DNA of 64,000 bases from an uncultured Bacteroides sp. (GTDB lineage: Bacteria > Bacteroidota > Bacteroidia > Bacteroidales > Bacteroidaceae): assembly GCF_905207245.1 (NCBI RefSeq), contig NZ_CAJLKP010000012.1, forward strand, positions 41,645-105,644. Direction: 5' to 3'. Shown piece after piece: positions 17,973 to 28,300 of this stretch. A program made the position numbers and the translations under genes. Under the pieces are notes generated by a model, which searched no databases, was not told the DNA's origin, and worked only from the letters and a program-made list of their open reading frames with translations. How positions within the stretch are numbered: position 1 is the first letter of the stretch; the number at the start of each line of letters is the position of its first letter.

Positions 17973-19103
17973 TCAATGTAAATTCAAAAAACGTACCATC
18001 TCACAAGCGGCCAGCAGAAATGCTCCCACTCCAAAATTGGCAGTTGAATTGGCATCTACCACTTGTCCCGGAATTGCCTTTTCTCCAATAGGTTGCACAT
18101 AACCGATGCGGCCATCCGGTTGCAAAGCAACAGTCGTCAGATATTTCCAAGCTTTATCCACTACCGGTTGATAAGTGGCCTTATCCAGATAGCCATTGTT
18201 CATGCCCCACAACAGGCCATAGGTAAAGAAGGCTGTGCCACTGGTCTCAGGTCCCGGCGCATGCTCGGGATCGAGCAAACTGCGTGTCCAATATCCTTCC
18301 GGTTGCTGGCAGGCGGCTACTGCTTTTGCCATGGCCTGGTAACGGTTGATGTATTCCTGGCGGTATTCGTTGTTTTCGGGCAAATCCTTCAGGACTTTAG
18401 CCAACGCCGCAAGCACCCAGCCGTCTCCGCGGGCCCAAAAATCTTTCTTACCATTCGCACTCTTATGCTTAGGATAGATGTATTTTCCATCCCGGTAGTA
18501 AAGGGCATCTTCGGAGTCGTACATCAGACTGTCGGCAAATGCCCAATATTCATGCAGTTTTTCCAGATAAAGCGGGTTGTTTGTTATCTTATATAATTTA
18601 GTCATCACGGGCATCACCATATAAAGACCGTCGGCCCACCACCAATAATCATTCTTATCGGTACTCATCTGATACTCCATCACTTCACGGGCGCGGGCTA
18701 TCTTCTGCGAGTCCGGCTCCAAGTTATACAAGTCGGCATAAGTCTGGAAGCAAGTCTGGTAATCGCCAAAAAGTACATAGTCATTACTTTCTCCATAGCT
18801 GTATTTCCATTCGGCTTTATCGTCCGACTTGGCACCCTTCCATTCATTGTGCTCTGCCCAGGCTTTGGAGTAGTTCATGAAAGCTGTGTCTCCGGTGAGG
18901 AAGAATGCTTCCATATTGCCTGTATGGTAGGCGGCATTATCCCAAAAGGAACGCCCATGCTTCGGGTTCTGCTCCTGCCAATAGTTATTCACTTTATAAA
19001 TTATATCCACTACTTCTTTAGCCTCATCTTGCGGAGCGGTGCAAGCCGACAGCCCGCTCAGGCAAAAAGCTAAAAGTATTATATTCCCAAAAAACGTTTT
19101 CAT
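17973..19103 (-). CDS. GH105 unsaturated uronyl hydrolase, lipoprotein
   Basis: 376 residues. An LSAC lipobox puts the lipidated Cys at residue 21, so it is membrane anchored; the residues after it are only mildly acidic, so surface export is uncertain. The alpha6/alpha6 barrel has the GH88/GH105 signatures FGDYQTC (Asp114), YWWWADGLYM (Asp158, the likely general acid/base) and FWARGDGWV. Family members hydrolyse delta-4,5-unsaturated uronic acids left by polysaccharide lyases. This implies that a lyase acts on the same substrate, and the BNR_4 protein next door is the best candidate. In arabinogalactan the unsaturated sugar would derive from glucuronic acid. It is separated from the BNR_4 gene by 244 bp containing a perfect inverted repeat. 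Confidence 0.9.
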   Translation of the reverse strand: MKTFFGNIILLAFCLSGLSACTAPQDEAKEVVDIIYKVNNYWQEQNPKHGRSFWDNAAYHTGNMEAFFLTGDTAFMNYSKAWAEHNEWKGAKSDDKAEWKYSYGESNDYVLFGDYQTCFQTYADLYNLEPDSQKIARAREVMEYQMSTDKNDYWWWADGLYMVMPVMTKLYKITNNPLYLEKLHEYWAFADSLMYDSEDALYYRDGKYIYPKHKSANGKKDFWARGDGWVLAALAKVLKDLPENNEYRQEYINRYQAMAKAVAACQQPEGYWTRSLLDPEHAPGPETSGTAFFTYGLLWGMNNGYLDKATYQPVVDKAWKYLTTVALQPDGRIGYVQPIGEKAIPGQVVDANSTANFGVGAFLLAACEMVRFLNLH

Positions 19104-19202
19104 ACAATTTTTCTCTTTACTATAGTTACTATATTATTCACTTTCATTCATAAAAAACGACAAAACTCCGGTCTGCCAAAGACCTTCGTAAATTGACTCC
19201 CG

Positions 19203-19243
19203 GAGTGAACCTAATTCAGTCGTATACTGAATTAGGTTCACTC
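19203..19243. repeat. Perfect 18-bp inverted repeat between BNR_4 and GH105
   Basis: Arms at 19203-19220 and 19226-19243 with a 5-nt loop. Related partial motifs (CGTATACT; CTATTCAGTCG) follow to about 19270, so the area looks like a degenerate nested palindrome. No T tract lies on the minus-strand side to make it a standard terminator. Confidence 0.75.
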
Positions 19244-19347
19244 GTATACTTAACCCTATTCAGTCGGTACCTCATTGTACCCCCTCTCAAAAGGCATTCT
19301 CAGCGGTGGTACGGAAAAGCCTGCCATGACTACAAATAATAATTACA

Positions 19348-20661
19348 TTAATGCAAACTGTCCACTTCCAGCACATATATAGGTTGGGGCTCAAAAGCAA
19401 CCATTTTTTCTCCGTCACCTTGCTTTGTGTGTTGCACAAAGAGATGGAGACGGCGTTTTTGCTTCCAAAGCTCCGTATCATGCGACGGCTCCCAGGCATC
19501 TACCGGAAAGTCTGTCAGGTCAGTAAAACTCCATTCGCCTGTACCTACAGCGGCGGCATGTGCCATCGATACCCGGCTTCCCCGTTCCTCGTCACGGAAG
19601 ATGTAGAAGATTTCTCCGCCTTCCACCACAATACGCGGACGGGCAATGGGAATCATCTTAGTGCCACCGCCTTTCAGAGAGAAAGGAGTATGACGATCCG
19701 AAACCTGACGGTTATGCCACGTCTCTCCGTCATGCCATACGATACGGTATTGGGGTACTTCACTATCGGGACTGCGCCAGTAAGTGGCAATATAAGGATT
19801 GCCGCTTGCATCAGCGCTCATACTGGTCTGATTGATTAATTCCGAATTTTGCGGAATGCGGCAGGCATATTCTGCATTATTGTAGCGGATAGGCAAGTCA
19901 TATTTCTTGCCGTTCGCCTTATACCACGTCACGCCATTGTCAAAAGAACGGGCATAGCAAAGGTCATGGTTGGTTTCCACATGCCACGTTTCACGCCACA
20001 CCCAGGATAGGTGAATGGTACCCTGCTCGTCCACATAAAGTTGCCAGTAAGCATTCCGTTTATCTTCACCGTCAATCAGTACATCTTGCACCCGGTGCCA
20101 TTTCTTCTCTTTTACGGAATAACGGTTCATGACCAGATTACCCCGCCCGGAGGAACCGGAACGATATACATAAAGCAAATCTCCCCCATTCAGCGGATAA
20201 AACTCCGGATAGGTCACATTTCCCTCATCTATGCCGGTCATGGATTCTTTGTCTCCGAGTTCCAGCGCATGCGGGGCGGTGCTGCGGCAATAGTTCAATT
20301 TATGTCCGTGATGGTCGAACGATACATGCAAATAGCCATCTCCATCCAGCATCATACTGATGATATTATGGGCGTCTTTTACATTTCCCTTGTATTGTGT
20401 CCGGTTCAGTGTCCACTCGTCAGAATCCAGTTTCCGCTTGCCCAACACCAGATAGCCATCGCTGTCATAGTAAGAGATATATTGTTCATCCCCTTGTGTC
20501 ACAAGCGAGTTGTTCCTGAATACGGTAGTATTGACTGACGTCTGGCTATATCCTTTACCCACTTCCACAAGCCGGGTTTGCTGTGCCCGAAGTGCGAAAG
20601 TTGTTGAGAGAACCAGAAAGAAAGAGAGAATGTATCTGTTCATAATAGCTTGATTTTTCAT
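19348..20661 (-). CDS. BNR_4-type propeller protein, candidate polysaccharide lyase
   Basis: 437 residues; a signal peptide ends near LRAQ (about 27). The ATG at 20643 (residue 7) is an equally good start. The body is a seven-bladed propeller of the BNR_4 type, recognised from the DAHN motif (residues 96-99) followed by FDHHGH (115-120) and repeated strand patterns such as YISYYDSDGYL. The BNR_4 fold is that of ulvan lyases PL24/PL25 and, to my recollection, of the rhamnose-glucuronate lyases of PL42. His and Tyr in DHHGHKLNY are the likely active-site residues. Placed between GH154 and GH105, it could generate the unsaturated glucuronyl end that GH105 removes. A non-catalytic or hydrolase role cannot be excluded from sequence alone. 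It lies 39 bp behind GH154. Confidence 0.75.
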   Translation of the reverse strand: MKNQAIMNRYILSFFLVLSTTFALRAQQTRLVEVGKGYSQTSVNTTVFRNNSLVTQGDEQYISYYDSDGYLVLGKRKLDSDEWTLNRTQYKGNVKDAHNIISMMLDGDGYLHVSFDHHGHKLNYCRSTAPHALELGDKESMTGIDEGNVTYPEFYPLNGGDLLYVYRSGSSGRGNLVMNRYSVKEKKWHRVQDVLIDGEDKRNAYWQLYVDEQGTIHLSWVWRETWHVETNHDLCYARSFDNGVTWYKANGKKYDLPIRYNNAEYACRIPQNSELINQTSMSADASGNPYIATYWRSPDSEVPQYRIVWHDGETWHNRQVSDRHTPFSLKGGGTKMIPIARPRIVVEGGEIFYIFRDEERGSRVSMAHAAAVGTGEWSFTDLTDFPVDAWEPSHDTELWKQKRRLHLFVQHTKQGDGEKMVAFEPQPIYVLEVDSLH

Positions 20662-20700
20662 GATACCTTGTATTTAAGTATGAATGGCCTGCTCAGTGTT

Positions 20701-21951
20701 TCAATCGTGATAAGCGTGGTCTTTCGGAAAGTCTTCCCCACCCCACGCTTTCTTTGATGTCCACGGCTGCGGGGCATCCATCCAGAAAGGGTCGTCGGCA
20801 GGCAAGCCCAAAGGCAGAAAGGCCAGTGAAGCCAGATAGAGGCTACCGTTATTGGTATACCAATCTGAAATATTGGGTTGTGAACCATTGAAACCTAAAG
20901 TCAGGTAGCCCTTCCCATTGAAGTTCCGATTGTCGCCAAACATACGCTGAATAATGGCTGTCATGGCTGCACGTACCTGTCCGGCAGGCAATTCCTTAGG
21001 AAGCCAGCCACGCAATGACAACAGGGCGAGCGGTTGCAAAACACCTGTACGATAAGTAATAGAGCGTCCGAATATAGGGAATGTCCCTTCGGGAGAAACG
21101 AAACGCTCTAAAATGATGCCAAAACGTTGCATGCGCTTCACTGCTTTCGGGAAGTCGCCGCCCGGTACATTCCAAATCTTATTCTTTCCGGCATTCGTCA
21201 TCACTTCAAGACATTCCACATACATCGGATGGAGCACGAAACTGTTGTAATAATCGAAAGCAAAGTCTTCTCCGTCGCTGTACCAACCATCGCCTACATA
21301 CCATTCATCTACCTTGCGCAAGGCGGAAGTAACGCGGTAATGGTCAGTCTGTGCACCCGCTTTTTTCAGGAAGCATTCCACAGTAGAGGAGAACAACAGC
21401 CAGTTGGTATAAGGAGGGTCTACACGGCGCAATTGTTGGAACTCAGCGATGTAACGTTGTTTAGTCTGTTCATCCAGTGGCACCCACAATGCATCATATC
21501 CGCGCAAAAAGCTTTCTGCTATGTATGCAGCATCCACCAAGGGCTGACCTTCTTTTCTCCATAACAGATAATCTTTACTTTGAGGGTCTACAGACTGGGC
21601 ATAGCTTTTCAAAGCCCACTCACGCAATTGCTTGCGTTGCCTACCCTCTGCCGTATCATCATCCGGAAGTGACAACCAAGGTGCCAGACCTGCCATCAAC
21701 CGTCCGAAGCATTCCATATATGTCACCCTTTTGTCCCGTCCGTCCCAAGTGGGACTTAGTTCTACCAACATATCCTCCTGCAACCGTCCTTCGCTCATAC
21801 TGCTTAGTACAGGTGCAGCCATCTGGTACAGGACTCCCGTCCATAGTTCACGGTCCGTCTTCACCTTTTCCGGTTTCTTCTTTGCCGAAACTTGGATGGG
21901 AATTAGTAATGCTACGGTCAACAGTAGCCACAAATATTGTTTTGTTTTCAT
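20701..21951 (-). CDS. DUF2264 / GH154-type glycoside hydrolase
   Basis: 416 residues with a signal peptide (…PIQVSA-K, about 23). It is an alpha/alpha-barrel protein of the DUF2264 family: ELWTGVLYQMA near the start, CFGRLMAG, DGWYSDGEDFAFDYYNSFVLHP, FGRSITYR and LPLGLPADDPFW near the end. DUF2264 proteins form GH154, whose characterised member from a Bacteroides arabinogalactan PUL is, to my knowledge, an exo-beta-glucuronidase. The same role fits here, alongside GH43_24 and GH105. A longer DUF2264 protein is encoded at 33405-35423 and shares the RSITYR and LPADNPFW blocks. It lies 141 bp behind the GH43_24 gene, with a putative own promoter in between. Confidence 0.85.
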   Translation of the reverse strand: MKTKQYLWLLLTVALLIPIQVSAKKKPEKVKTDRELWTGVLYQMAAPVLSSMSEGRLQEDMLVELSPTWDGRDKRVTYMECFGRLMAGLAPWLSLPDDDTAEGRQRKQLREWALKSYAQSVDPQSKDYLLWRKEGQPLVDAAYIAESFLRGYDALWVPLDEQTKQRYIAEFQQLRRVDPPYTNWLLFSSTVECFLKKAGAQTDHYRVTSALRKVDEWYVGDGWYSDGEDFAFDYYNSFVLHPMYVECLEVMTNAGKNKIWNVPGGDFPKAVKRMQRFGIILERFVSPEGTFPIFGRSITYRTGVLQPLALLSLRGWLPKELPAGQVRAAMTAIIQRMFGDNRNFNGKGYLTLGFNGSQPNISDWYTNNGSLYLASLAFLPLGLPADDPFWMDAPQPWTSKKAWGGEDFPKDHAYHD

Positions 21952-21982
21952 GATATTCTATATAAGTTGTTTTTCATCGTTG

Positions 21983-21990
21983 CAAATATA
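21983..21990 (-). promoter_or_regulatory. Putative internal -7 box before GH154
   Basis: The minus strand reads TATATTTG, 31 nt before the GH154 ATG. No -33 element is recognised. It would allow transcription of the distal enzymes independently of the SusC promoter. Confidence 0.4.
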
Positions 21991-22092
21991 TCCCTTTTAT
22001 GGCGAACCTAACCACCATAAATATTTCAAATAGGGGTAAATTATCAGTCAATTCCACTATAAAAGATAGATTTTCACCTCAATTGGTGTAGT

Positions 22093-23217
22093 TTACCACT
22101 TACTAACCCATTCAATATACGGAATCCCTTTCTCATCAAAGTGAATAGGTAGCCAGATATAGCGCGAATCTTGCAAGCTCTCCGGACGCCACATATCTGC
22201 CATAAATATATATCCGCTGCCTGCCAACGGCAGCACATAAGTACTTTGTCCGCCAAAAGTGATTTTCGCGTCTTCGCCCACACATGGATTGGACAATTGA
22301 GACCATTTCCCTAAAATAGAAGAAGCAGTCATCAACCGTGCTTCATTCGATTTCCAGCCTGTACACCCCGAAGCTATCATCCAATAAGTCCCATCCTTTT
22401 TGAACAGGGCCGGTGCTTCATTATGTCCCCCGGGAAATATACGGATATACTTTCCGGTGTGGCTCAGATAATCATCAGCCAATTCCGCAATGTGAAGTGT
22501 CAGATTCTCTTCCGAGGAATAAATATGATAAGCCTTACCATCATCATCCACAAATAAGGTCATATCGCGCGACATCTGTCCGCCTTCCAGGTCGCGCTTC
22601 ACAAACATTCCTTTATCGACAGCTTCACGCCATTTCGGTGTCCACCACTCATAGGTTTCCGGATTCCAAGTGAGTTGCCGCTCCTCCCGGGTCATATTCA
22701 GCGGATAGATGCCAGGATTTACACGTCCCGAACGGACAAACCTATAAGGCCCTGCCGGAGTCTCGCTCACCGCTACCCCTGCACGGGAAGGTCCGTATCC
22801 CTTTCCTTTAAGTTCCAGATGGAACCACATGACAAACTTCCCTGTTTTCTGATTATATATCACTTTGGGCCGTTCAATGATACAACCTTTTTCTATATCA
22901 CTTCCAACTTCATCAGATACAGCTAAAGCCACACCTTCATACTTCCAGTTACGTAAATCCGCAGATGAGTAACATGTTACTCCTACTTGAGTTGTAAAAC
23001 CAGAAGAAGGCCGATGTTCTCCATACCAGTAATATCTCCCATTATTAAAGAGAATACCACCGCCATGGGCATTGATTACATTTCCATCCGTATCTTTCCA
23101 AACTTCACAGGAGACAATATCTTTTCTGCCTATTGAATTAGTTTGCCCCCACAAAGACGTCTGAAACAGGATACATAGAAACAATAAATGCCCTATTCTT
23201 TTCAAATATTTACTCAT
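22093..23217 (-). CDS. GH43 subfamily 24-type exo-beta-1,3-galactanase
   Basis: 374 residues from the ATG at 23217, which gives a clean signal peptide (MSKYLKR…SLWG-Q); an in-frame upstream Met at 23295 would add an unlikely leader overlapping the SusD terminator hairpin. GH43_24 signatures are present: INAHGGG and YYWYGEHR near the N-terminus, MSRDMTLF (modulating Asp), HNEAPALF (general-acid Glu) and TFGGQST. In the last motif a Gln takes the role usually played by the general base, a known oddity of this subfamily. Members release galactose, bypassing branches, from the beta-1,3-galactan backbone of type II arabinogalactan. It is the first enzyme after SusD and the strongest single clue to the substrate of the locus. 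Confidence 0.9.
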   Translation of the reverse strand: MSKYLKRIGHLLFLCILFQTSLWGQTNSIGRKDIVSCEVWKDTDGNVINAHGGGILFNNGRYYWYGEHRPSSGFTTQVGVTCYSSADLRNWKYEGVALAVSDEVGSDIEKGCIIERPKVIYNQKTGKFVMWFHLELKGKGYGPSRAGVAVSETPAGPYRFVRSGRVNPGIYPLNMTREERQLTWNPETYEWWTPKWREAVDKGMFVKRDLEGGQMSRDMTLFVDDDGKAYHIYSSEENLTLHIAELADDYLSHTGKYIRIFPGGHNEAPALFKKDGTYWMIASGCTGWKSNEARLMTASSILGKWSQLSNPCVGEDAKITFGGQSTYVLPLAGSGYIFMADMWRPESLQDSRYIWLPIHFDEKGIPYIEWVSKW

Positions 23218-23241
23218 ATCTTTATACCATATTAAAAAAGG

Positions 23242-23284
23242 AAGGCGAGACGAACCTTTCACGAGGAAAGGTTTGCCTCGCCTT
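23242..23284 (-). terminator. Terminator-like hairpin between SusD and the enzyme genes
   Basis: An 8-bp outer stem (AAGGCGAG with CTCGCCTT), one mismatch, then 9 more pairs and a 7-nt loop. On the minus strand it lies 38 nt after the SusD stop and is followed by CCTTTTTTAA. It should terminate part of the transcripts after SusCD. Confidence 0.75.
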
Positions 23285-23322
23285 ATTAAGAACAAAAACC
23301 TATCAAAAACTAAGAATTACTA

Positions 23323-25335
23323 TTAATTGGTCTTATCCTCATCGGCAATTGCTTCTTCCCAGTTGGTAAACATCTCTACTGAAGCATCATAGCCGTCATA
23401 TCCGTAGTTCTGACGAAGTGTGGCACCAATATTAGCTGTGATAGCCGAGTTGGGCACAGGCCAGAAAAGGTTACGTTTATCAACCTGATAATTAAATTGT
23501 TTACCTGAGAATATCGGACCATTATTGAAGAGACTGTAACGTGTGCAACGCTTGTACCAATAACTACCACCATTCAAATCCGTACCGGTCTGTTTATCCC
23601 ATGTAGACAAGTCATACGTCTCACCCCATTCATCAGGTTGACCACTACGGGCCAAACACCATGAGATACGAGTCAATTCAGGCTGACGCCATTCTTCCAG
23701 ATAAAGCTCACGGGCACGTTCGTCTGTGATATCGCCAATGGTAACCGTAGTAAACATCTTCTTAGCATTGGCACGGCGACGAACTGCGTTTACATCCTCG
23801 GCTGCACCGCTTGTATTGCCTTGGTAGAATTTAGCTTCTGCACGAAGCAGATAAGTTTCAGCAAGACGGAATAAATACAGGTCACCGTTTGAGCAAGAGT
23901 TACCTTTCGTAGCTCCGTTAAACTGATTAGCATTATTGTTTTCTTCAGCGGCAGCATCCTTAATGTAAACCTTATATATAGGCGTAGGATACCAGCTACG
24001 AATCGTGTCGAGACAAAGCAAATCGCCCTTTTTAACTTCTGTTTTACCATCTTCGCTTGTCCAATCCTCCGGTGCATAGAGCATCATGTTCTGGCCATAG
24101 AATGCTGAGGACGGATTATTATACTTGATGTCTTCCATTTCTACCCAGTTACCCACAGCACGGTTGTGGCGCAAGTCTTGCGTATCCTCCTCACCGTCAT
24201 AGCGCCAAATGGTCTTGTTATAGTGTCGGGAAGTACGGAAACAACCAATACCACGTCCCAAGGCACGTACCCAGTCCAATTCTTCGTTATACCTACTGTC
24301 AGTGCGTGCATAATTGTATGTAGGTGCACTTAACTTATGTGGATCCATGATGACACTATTAGACCAGTGTACACACATGGCACGCATTAGCGGATAGTTT
24401 ATCCAGCTTTGGCTATGAAAGTTCAAGATCGGCATAATGGTTTCCTTGTTATCAGGAATAGATACGTTCTCCCCACGATGTAGGTCCCAAACCACATTGC
24501 GTTCCACAGGCAAAGTCATATTATTACCCGTAACAAACGAACCGAACGGAGCGTCCATCAACCTCAGGCCATGGTTATTAATCAAATCGGTAGCCATATC
24601 TTCTGCTTTCTTATATTCACCCGTTACAAGATAGCATTTGATAAGCAGTTGCATACAAGCTTCCTGATTCACCGTACCCATATAGGGCATATCTTTTTGA
24701 GCCGGCACATTTTGAACAGCAAATTCCAAATCGTGTACCAACATCTGGAAGATAGCTTCTTTACTTGTAGACTTATAGTTTTGTTTGGGCACCTCTATGA
24801 TTTTCGTCACCAAAGGAATGTCACCGAACAACAATGCCTGATGATAATAACCATAAGCGCGGTGGAAGTATGCGCGTCCCTTGTACTCGTTACGAACCTT
24901 TTCATCCAACCCCTGCACCTGGTCTACATACGAAAGTACAGTATTGGCAAATTTGATACTGGTCCAACCACGATCCCAAAAACGACTCATGGCATTCTCG
25001 TCACCACCACCCTTCATACCATCAGTTGGCGTTATCTTATTGGCAAAATCATCCATGAAAAAGCCTGCATCAGTCTTTGCATACAAGCCTATATCAGTCA
25101 TAAAATAGACCGAAGCTATCGGAAGCACGTTACCATTACCATCCATCAACATTTCCTTAAGTCCCAGGTCGCACATAGCCATTGCCGAACGCAAACCGGA
25201 TTCCGTAGTATAAGTATTTCCGGGGTTATAGAATGACAAAGGATCTTGTTCCAGAAAGCTGTCCGAACAACTTGCCAACATGGCTGCTGAAGCTAAAACC
25301 ATGCATCCCCTTACTAATTTATTCATCTTCTTCAT
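23323..25335 (-). CDS. SusD-family glycan-binding lipoprotein (large PUL)
   Basis: 670 residues with a signal peptide and lipobox LASC (Cys near residue 23) followed by SDSFLEQDP, as usual for surface SusD lipoproteins. TPR-like helical repeats and the C-terminal RagB/SusD region (LAETYLLRAEAKF, ELYLEEWRQPEL) are present. SusD caps the SusC channel and binds the oligosaccharide. It is longer than the classic SusD (about 550 residues). It follows SusC by 14 bp and forms its partner. Confidence 0.96.
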   Translation of the reverse strand: MKKMNKLVRGCMVLASAAMLASCSDSFLEQDPLSFYNPGNTYTTESGLRSAMAMCDLGLKEMLMDGNGNVLPIASVYFMTDIGLYAKTDAGFFMDDFANKITPTDGMKGGGDENAMSRFWDRGWTSIKFANTVLSYVDQVQGLDEKVRNEYKGRAYFHRAYGYYHQALLFGDIPLVTKIIEVPKQNYKSTSKEAIFQMLVHDLEFAVQNVPAQKDMPYMGTVNQEACMQLLIKCYLVTGEYKKAEDMATDLINNHGLRLMDAPFGSFVTGNNMTLPVERNVVWDLHRGENVSIPDNKETIMPILNFHSQSWINYPLMRAMCVHWSNSVIMDPHKLSAPTYNYARTDSRYNEELDWVRALGRGIGCFRTSRHYNKTIWRYDGEEDTQDLRHNRAVGNWVEMEDIKYNNPSSAFYGQNMMLYAPEDWTSEDGKTEVKKGDLLCLDTIRSWYPTPIYKVYIKDAAAEENNNANQFNGATKGNSCSNGDLYLFRLAETYLLRAEAKFYQGNTSGAAEDVNAVRRRANAKKMFTTVTIGDITDERARELYLEEWRQPELTRISWCLARSGQPDEWGETYDLSTWDKQTGTDLNGGSYWYKRCTRYSLFNNGPIFSGKQFNYQVDKRNLFWPVPNSAITANIGATLRQNYGYDGYDASVEMFTNWEEAIADEDKTN

Positions 25336-25350
25336 ATTGTCTTTCAGTTA

Positions 25351-28300
25351 TTAGAGTGTTATATTCAAACCAAAGTTAAAGGCACGAGTAGCCAGGCCTC
25401 CTGTTTCGGGGTCACCATATTCCCAACCGGAAATAGTGCAAACATTCTTGACACTTGCGGTCACACGAATCTTATCAATCATATATTTTTTTGTCCACTT
25501 CTTAGGCAACGTATAGCCAACGGTTATGTCATCCAAACGGACAAAATTGCGGTTGTAAAGTTTGTCCACGCCGCCAGCCAAACCTGTATTAGGACCTGCA
25601 GCATTCAGGCGGCAATAGTCGTTAGTTGGATTATCGGGCGTCCAATATTCTTTCTCGGGCATATTGAAACCGTTAAGTACTTGTGAACCACCGTTGTCCT
25701 GATTCAACCAATAACCGTTTGTACTCTTATGTCCCATATAAGAATAGAGCGAGAATGAAAATGTCAAATCCTTCCACAGAGTGAATTCATTGCGTATATT
25801 CCAGTAAATGGGGGGAGCCGTAGTTCCAAGATAAGTTTTATCGTTATCATTGTAAACCGGCACGCGAGTACCATCTTCCAGAATTTTGTCGTCTTCCGTA
25901 TAGCGATTCACTACTTTCGGATCACCCGGCTTCTGCCCTACCAAAGCAGCAGCAGCAATATCCTCGGGATTGTTCTGCCAAACACCGTCAGTTTCATAAT
26001 ACCAGATGGTACCCATAGGCTGTCCGATGTACCAACCGTTCGAAGTATCGTCACGCTCTACGCCGTTTTCGTCATAGTCGTAATAGATATGATTGATACG
26101 ATTCTTGTTGATAGAAAAACCGGCGGAAGTATTCCATGTAAAGTCTTTAGTTTCGATGTTAGTAGAGTTTAAGGATATTTCAAAACCTTTATTCTGTACT
26201 TCACCCAAATTGGCTGTGATGCTGCTGAAACCTGAGAAACTTGGCAGGCGCTGTCCCATAATCATGTCAGTAGTCTTCTTGAAATAGTACTCCACCGTAC
26301 CGGTTAAGCGGTCACCCAATACAGAGAAATCCACTCCGATATTCCAAGATTTCGTCTTTTCCCATTGAAGGTTGGGAGCAGCCAAACGGTCCATATACAA
26401 AGGATTAATCACTGTTGAAGTACCATTGTTGACATAAACCATACCAGTGCCACCCAAATTCAGATTAGCCAATGTTTTGTATACGTCACCAAAGTCACGG
26501 TTACCATTGGTACCCCAAGATGCACGCAGTTTAAGCATATCCAGCCATTCCTGAGTGCCTTTCATGAATTTCTCATTCGAAACGGTCCAACCTAAACCTA
26601 CCGAACCAAAGTTACCCCATGGATTCTTGGCTCCGAAGCCTGCATAACCATCGCGACGGAATGTACCGGTAAACATGTAGCGGTCATTGTAACTATAGAA
26701 CAAACGCCCCAGGTAAGAAGCCGCTGTGTAGTGCGTATCGTTGGTAGAGAAAGAGCTCTGCTCCTTATTGGCACCACCTGTATAGTGGAAACCAAGCGCA
26801 TCACTTGGTGTGATGTTACGGGCATTGATTTTGTCGTTCCAAGTGCGATGTTCTTCAGCTTCTTGCACCAATGTCACTGTAAAGTGGTGGGTATCAGCAA
26901 AAGTACGGTCCCAAGTAATGGTATTATTCAAGTTCCAATCGAAATTCTTGGACCATTCACGGTTCACACCACGGCTGGATGCCGAAGCATCGGGCAAGTC
27001 GGCCGACATGAAATAACGGTCGTAGAACCACTGGTAACGCGGAGCAATATTAAACTGATAAGTGAACCCCAAAGGTAATGTAACCTTAGCATTGAAAATA
27101 GTGTTCAGAACAGTATAGCCTTTCTCCAAATCATAGTACTGACGGTCAAAATAGTAATTGTAACCACCATTCGTAGCCGCACCCGACATCGGATATTGCT
27201 CATAACCACCATTTTCATCATACATAGAAGCATAAGGAGAATTACGCAACATGTTGGCATCCCAATAGTTGCTACCCAATGATACCTGGATATCACCGTC
27301 AGAACGGTCTTGAAAATTCACATTCGCACCAATCTCCAACCAATCGGTAATCTTGGCGTTAATCTTCATGTTCGAACGGAATGCATGATATTCATTACCT
27401 TGCACGGCACCTTCATTGTCCATGTAACCCACTGACAAATAGTAGTTGATTTTATCAGTAGCCCCCGAAATGCTGGCGTTATAATCTTGGTTTATACCAG
27501 TGCGGAAAGTAGAGTCGTACCAGTCAAAAGTGTTACCGGCCAAGAAATTATTATATACCAGCGGAGAAACGTCCAACGTCAGACGGCGGGCAAACAGGCT
27601 AAGCATAGATTCACCATCGGAAGGTCCAAAACCACTCGCACCGGAAGCAGAAGCCCAGGCATCTTGCTCTGCAGCTGTCATGTTTGTAGGATTATCATAG
27701 TAACCTTGTGGATAAGCGACAGTATTGTTACTTGCCATCACATTGTAATAACCATAAAGCCCATCCTCGCCCTGTCCATAAGTATTCACCATCTTATACC
27801 AGTCTTGACGGTAACGCAGGTAACCGGAAGCATTGTAATAGTCACGATAAGCCGACTTCTTATTGACAGCCAAGTTAGCACTTACGTTGATAATGGGCTT
27901 CCCTAATTTACCTTTCTTAGTAGTGATGATGATGACACCGGCAGCAGCTTTGGCACCGTAGATAGCAGCAGAAGAAGCATCTTTCAATACATCAATCTGA
28001 CCAATATCGTCCGGATTGATTTCTGAGAGTTCACCGTAGAAAGCCATGCCGTCTAATACAATCATCGGCTTAGCATCAGTACCCAGTGAGTTCTTACCAC
28101 GCAACTGTATGGAAGCATCGCTACCTTTGGCAGAAGCATCGTAACCAATCTGCAAGCCCGGAGTACCACGCAATACGTCTTGTACAGACCCCGGATTTGA
28201 GTCGGCTATTTTACTGGGATTAATCTGTACGACCGATCCTGTAAGGTCTTTCTTACGCATCGTACCATAACCTACTACTACTACTTCATCCAACATTTCA

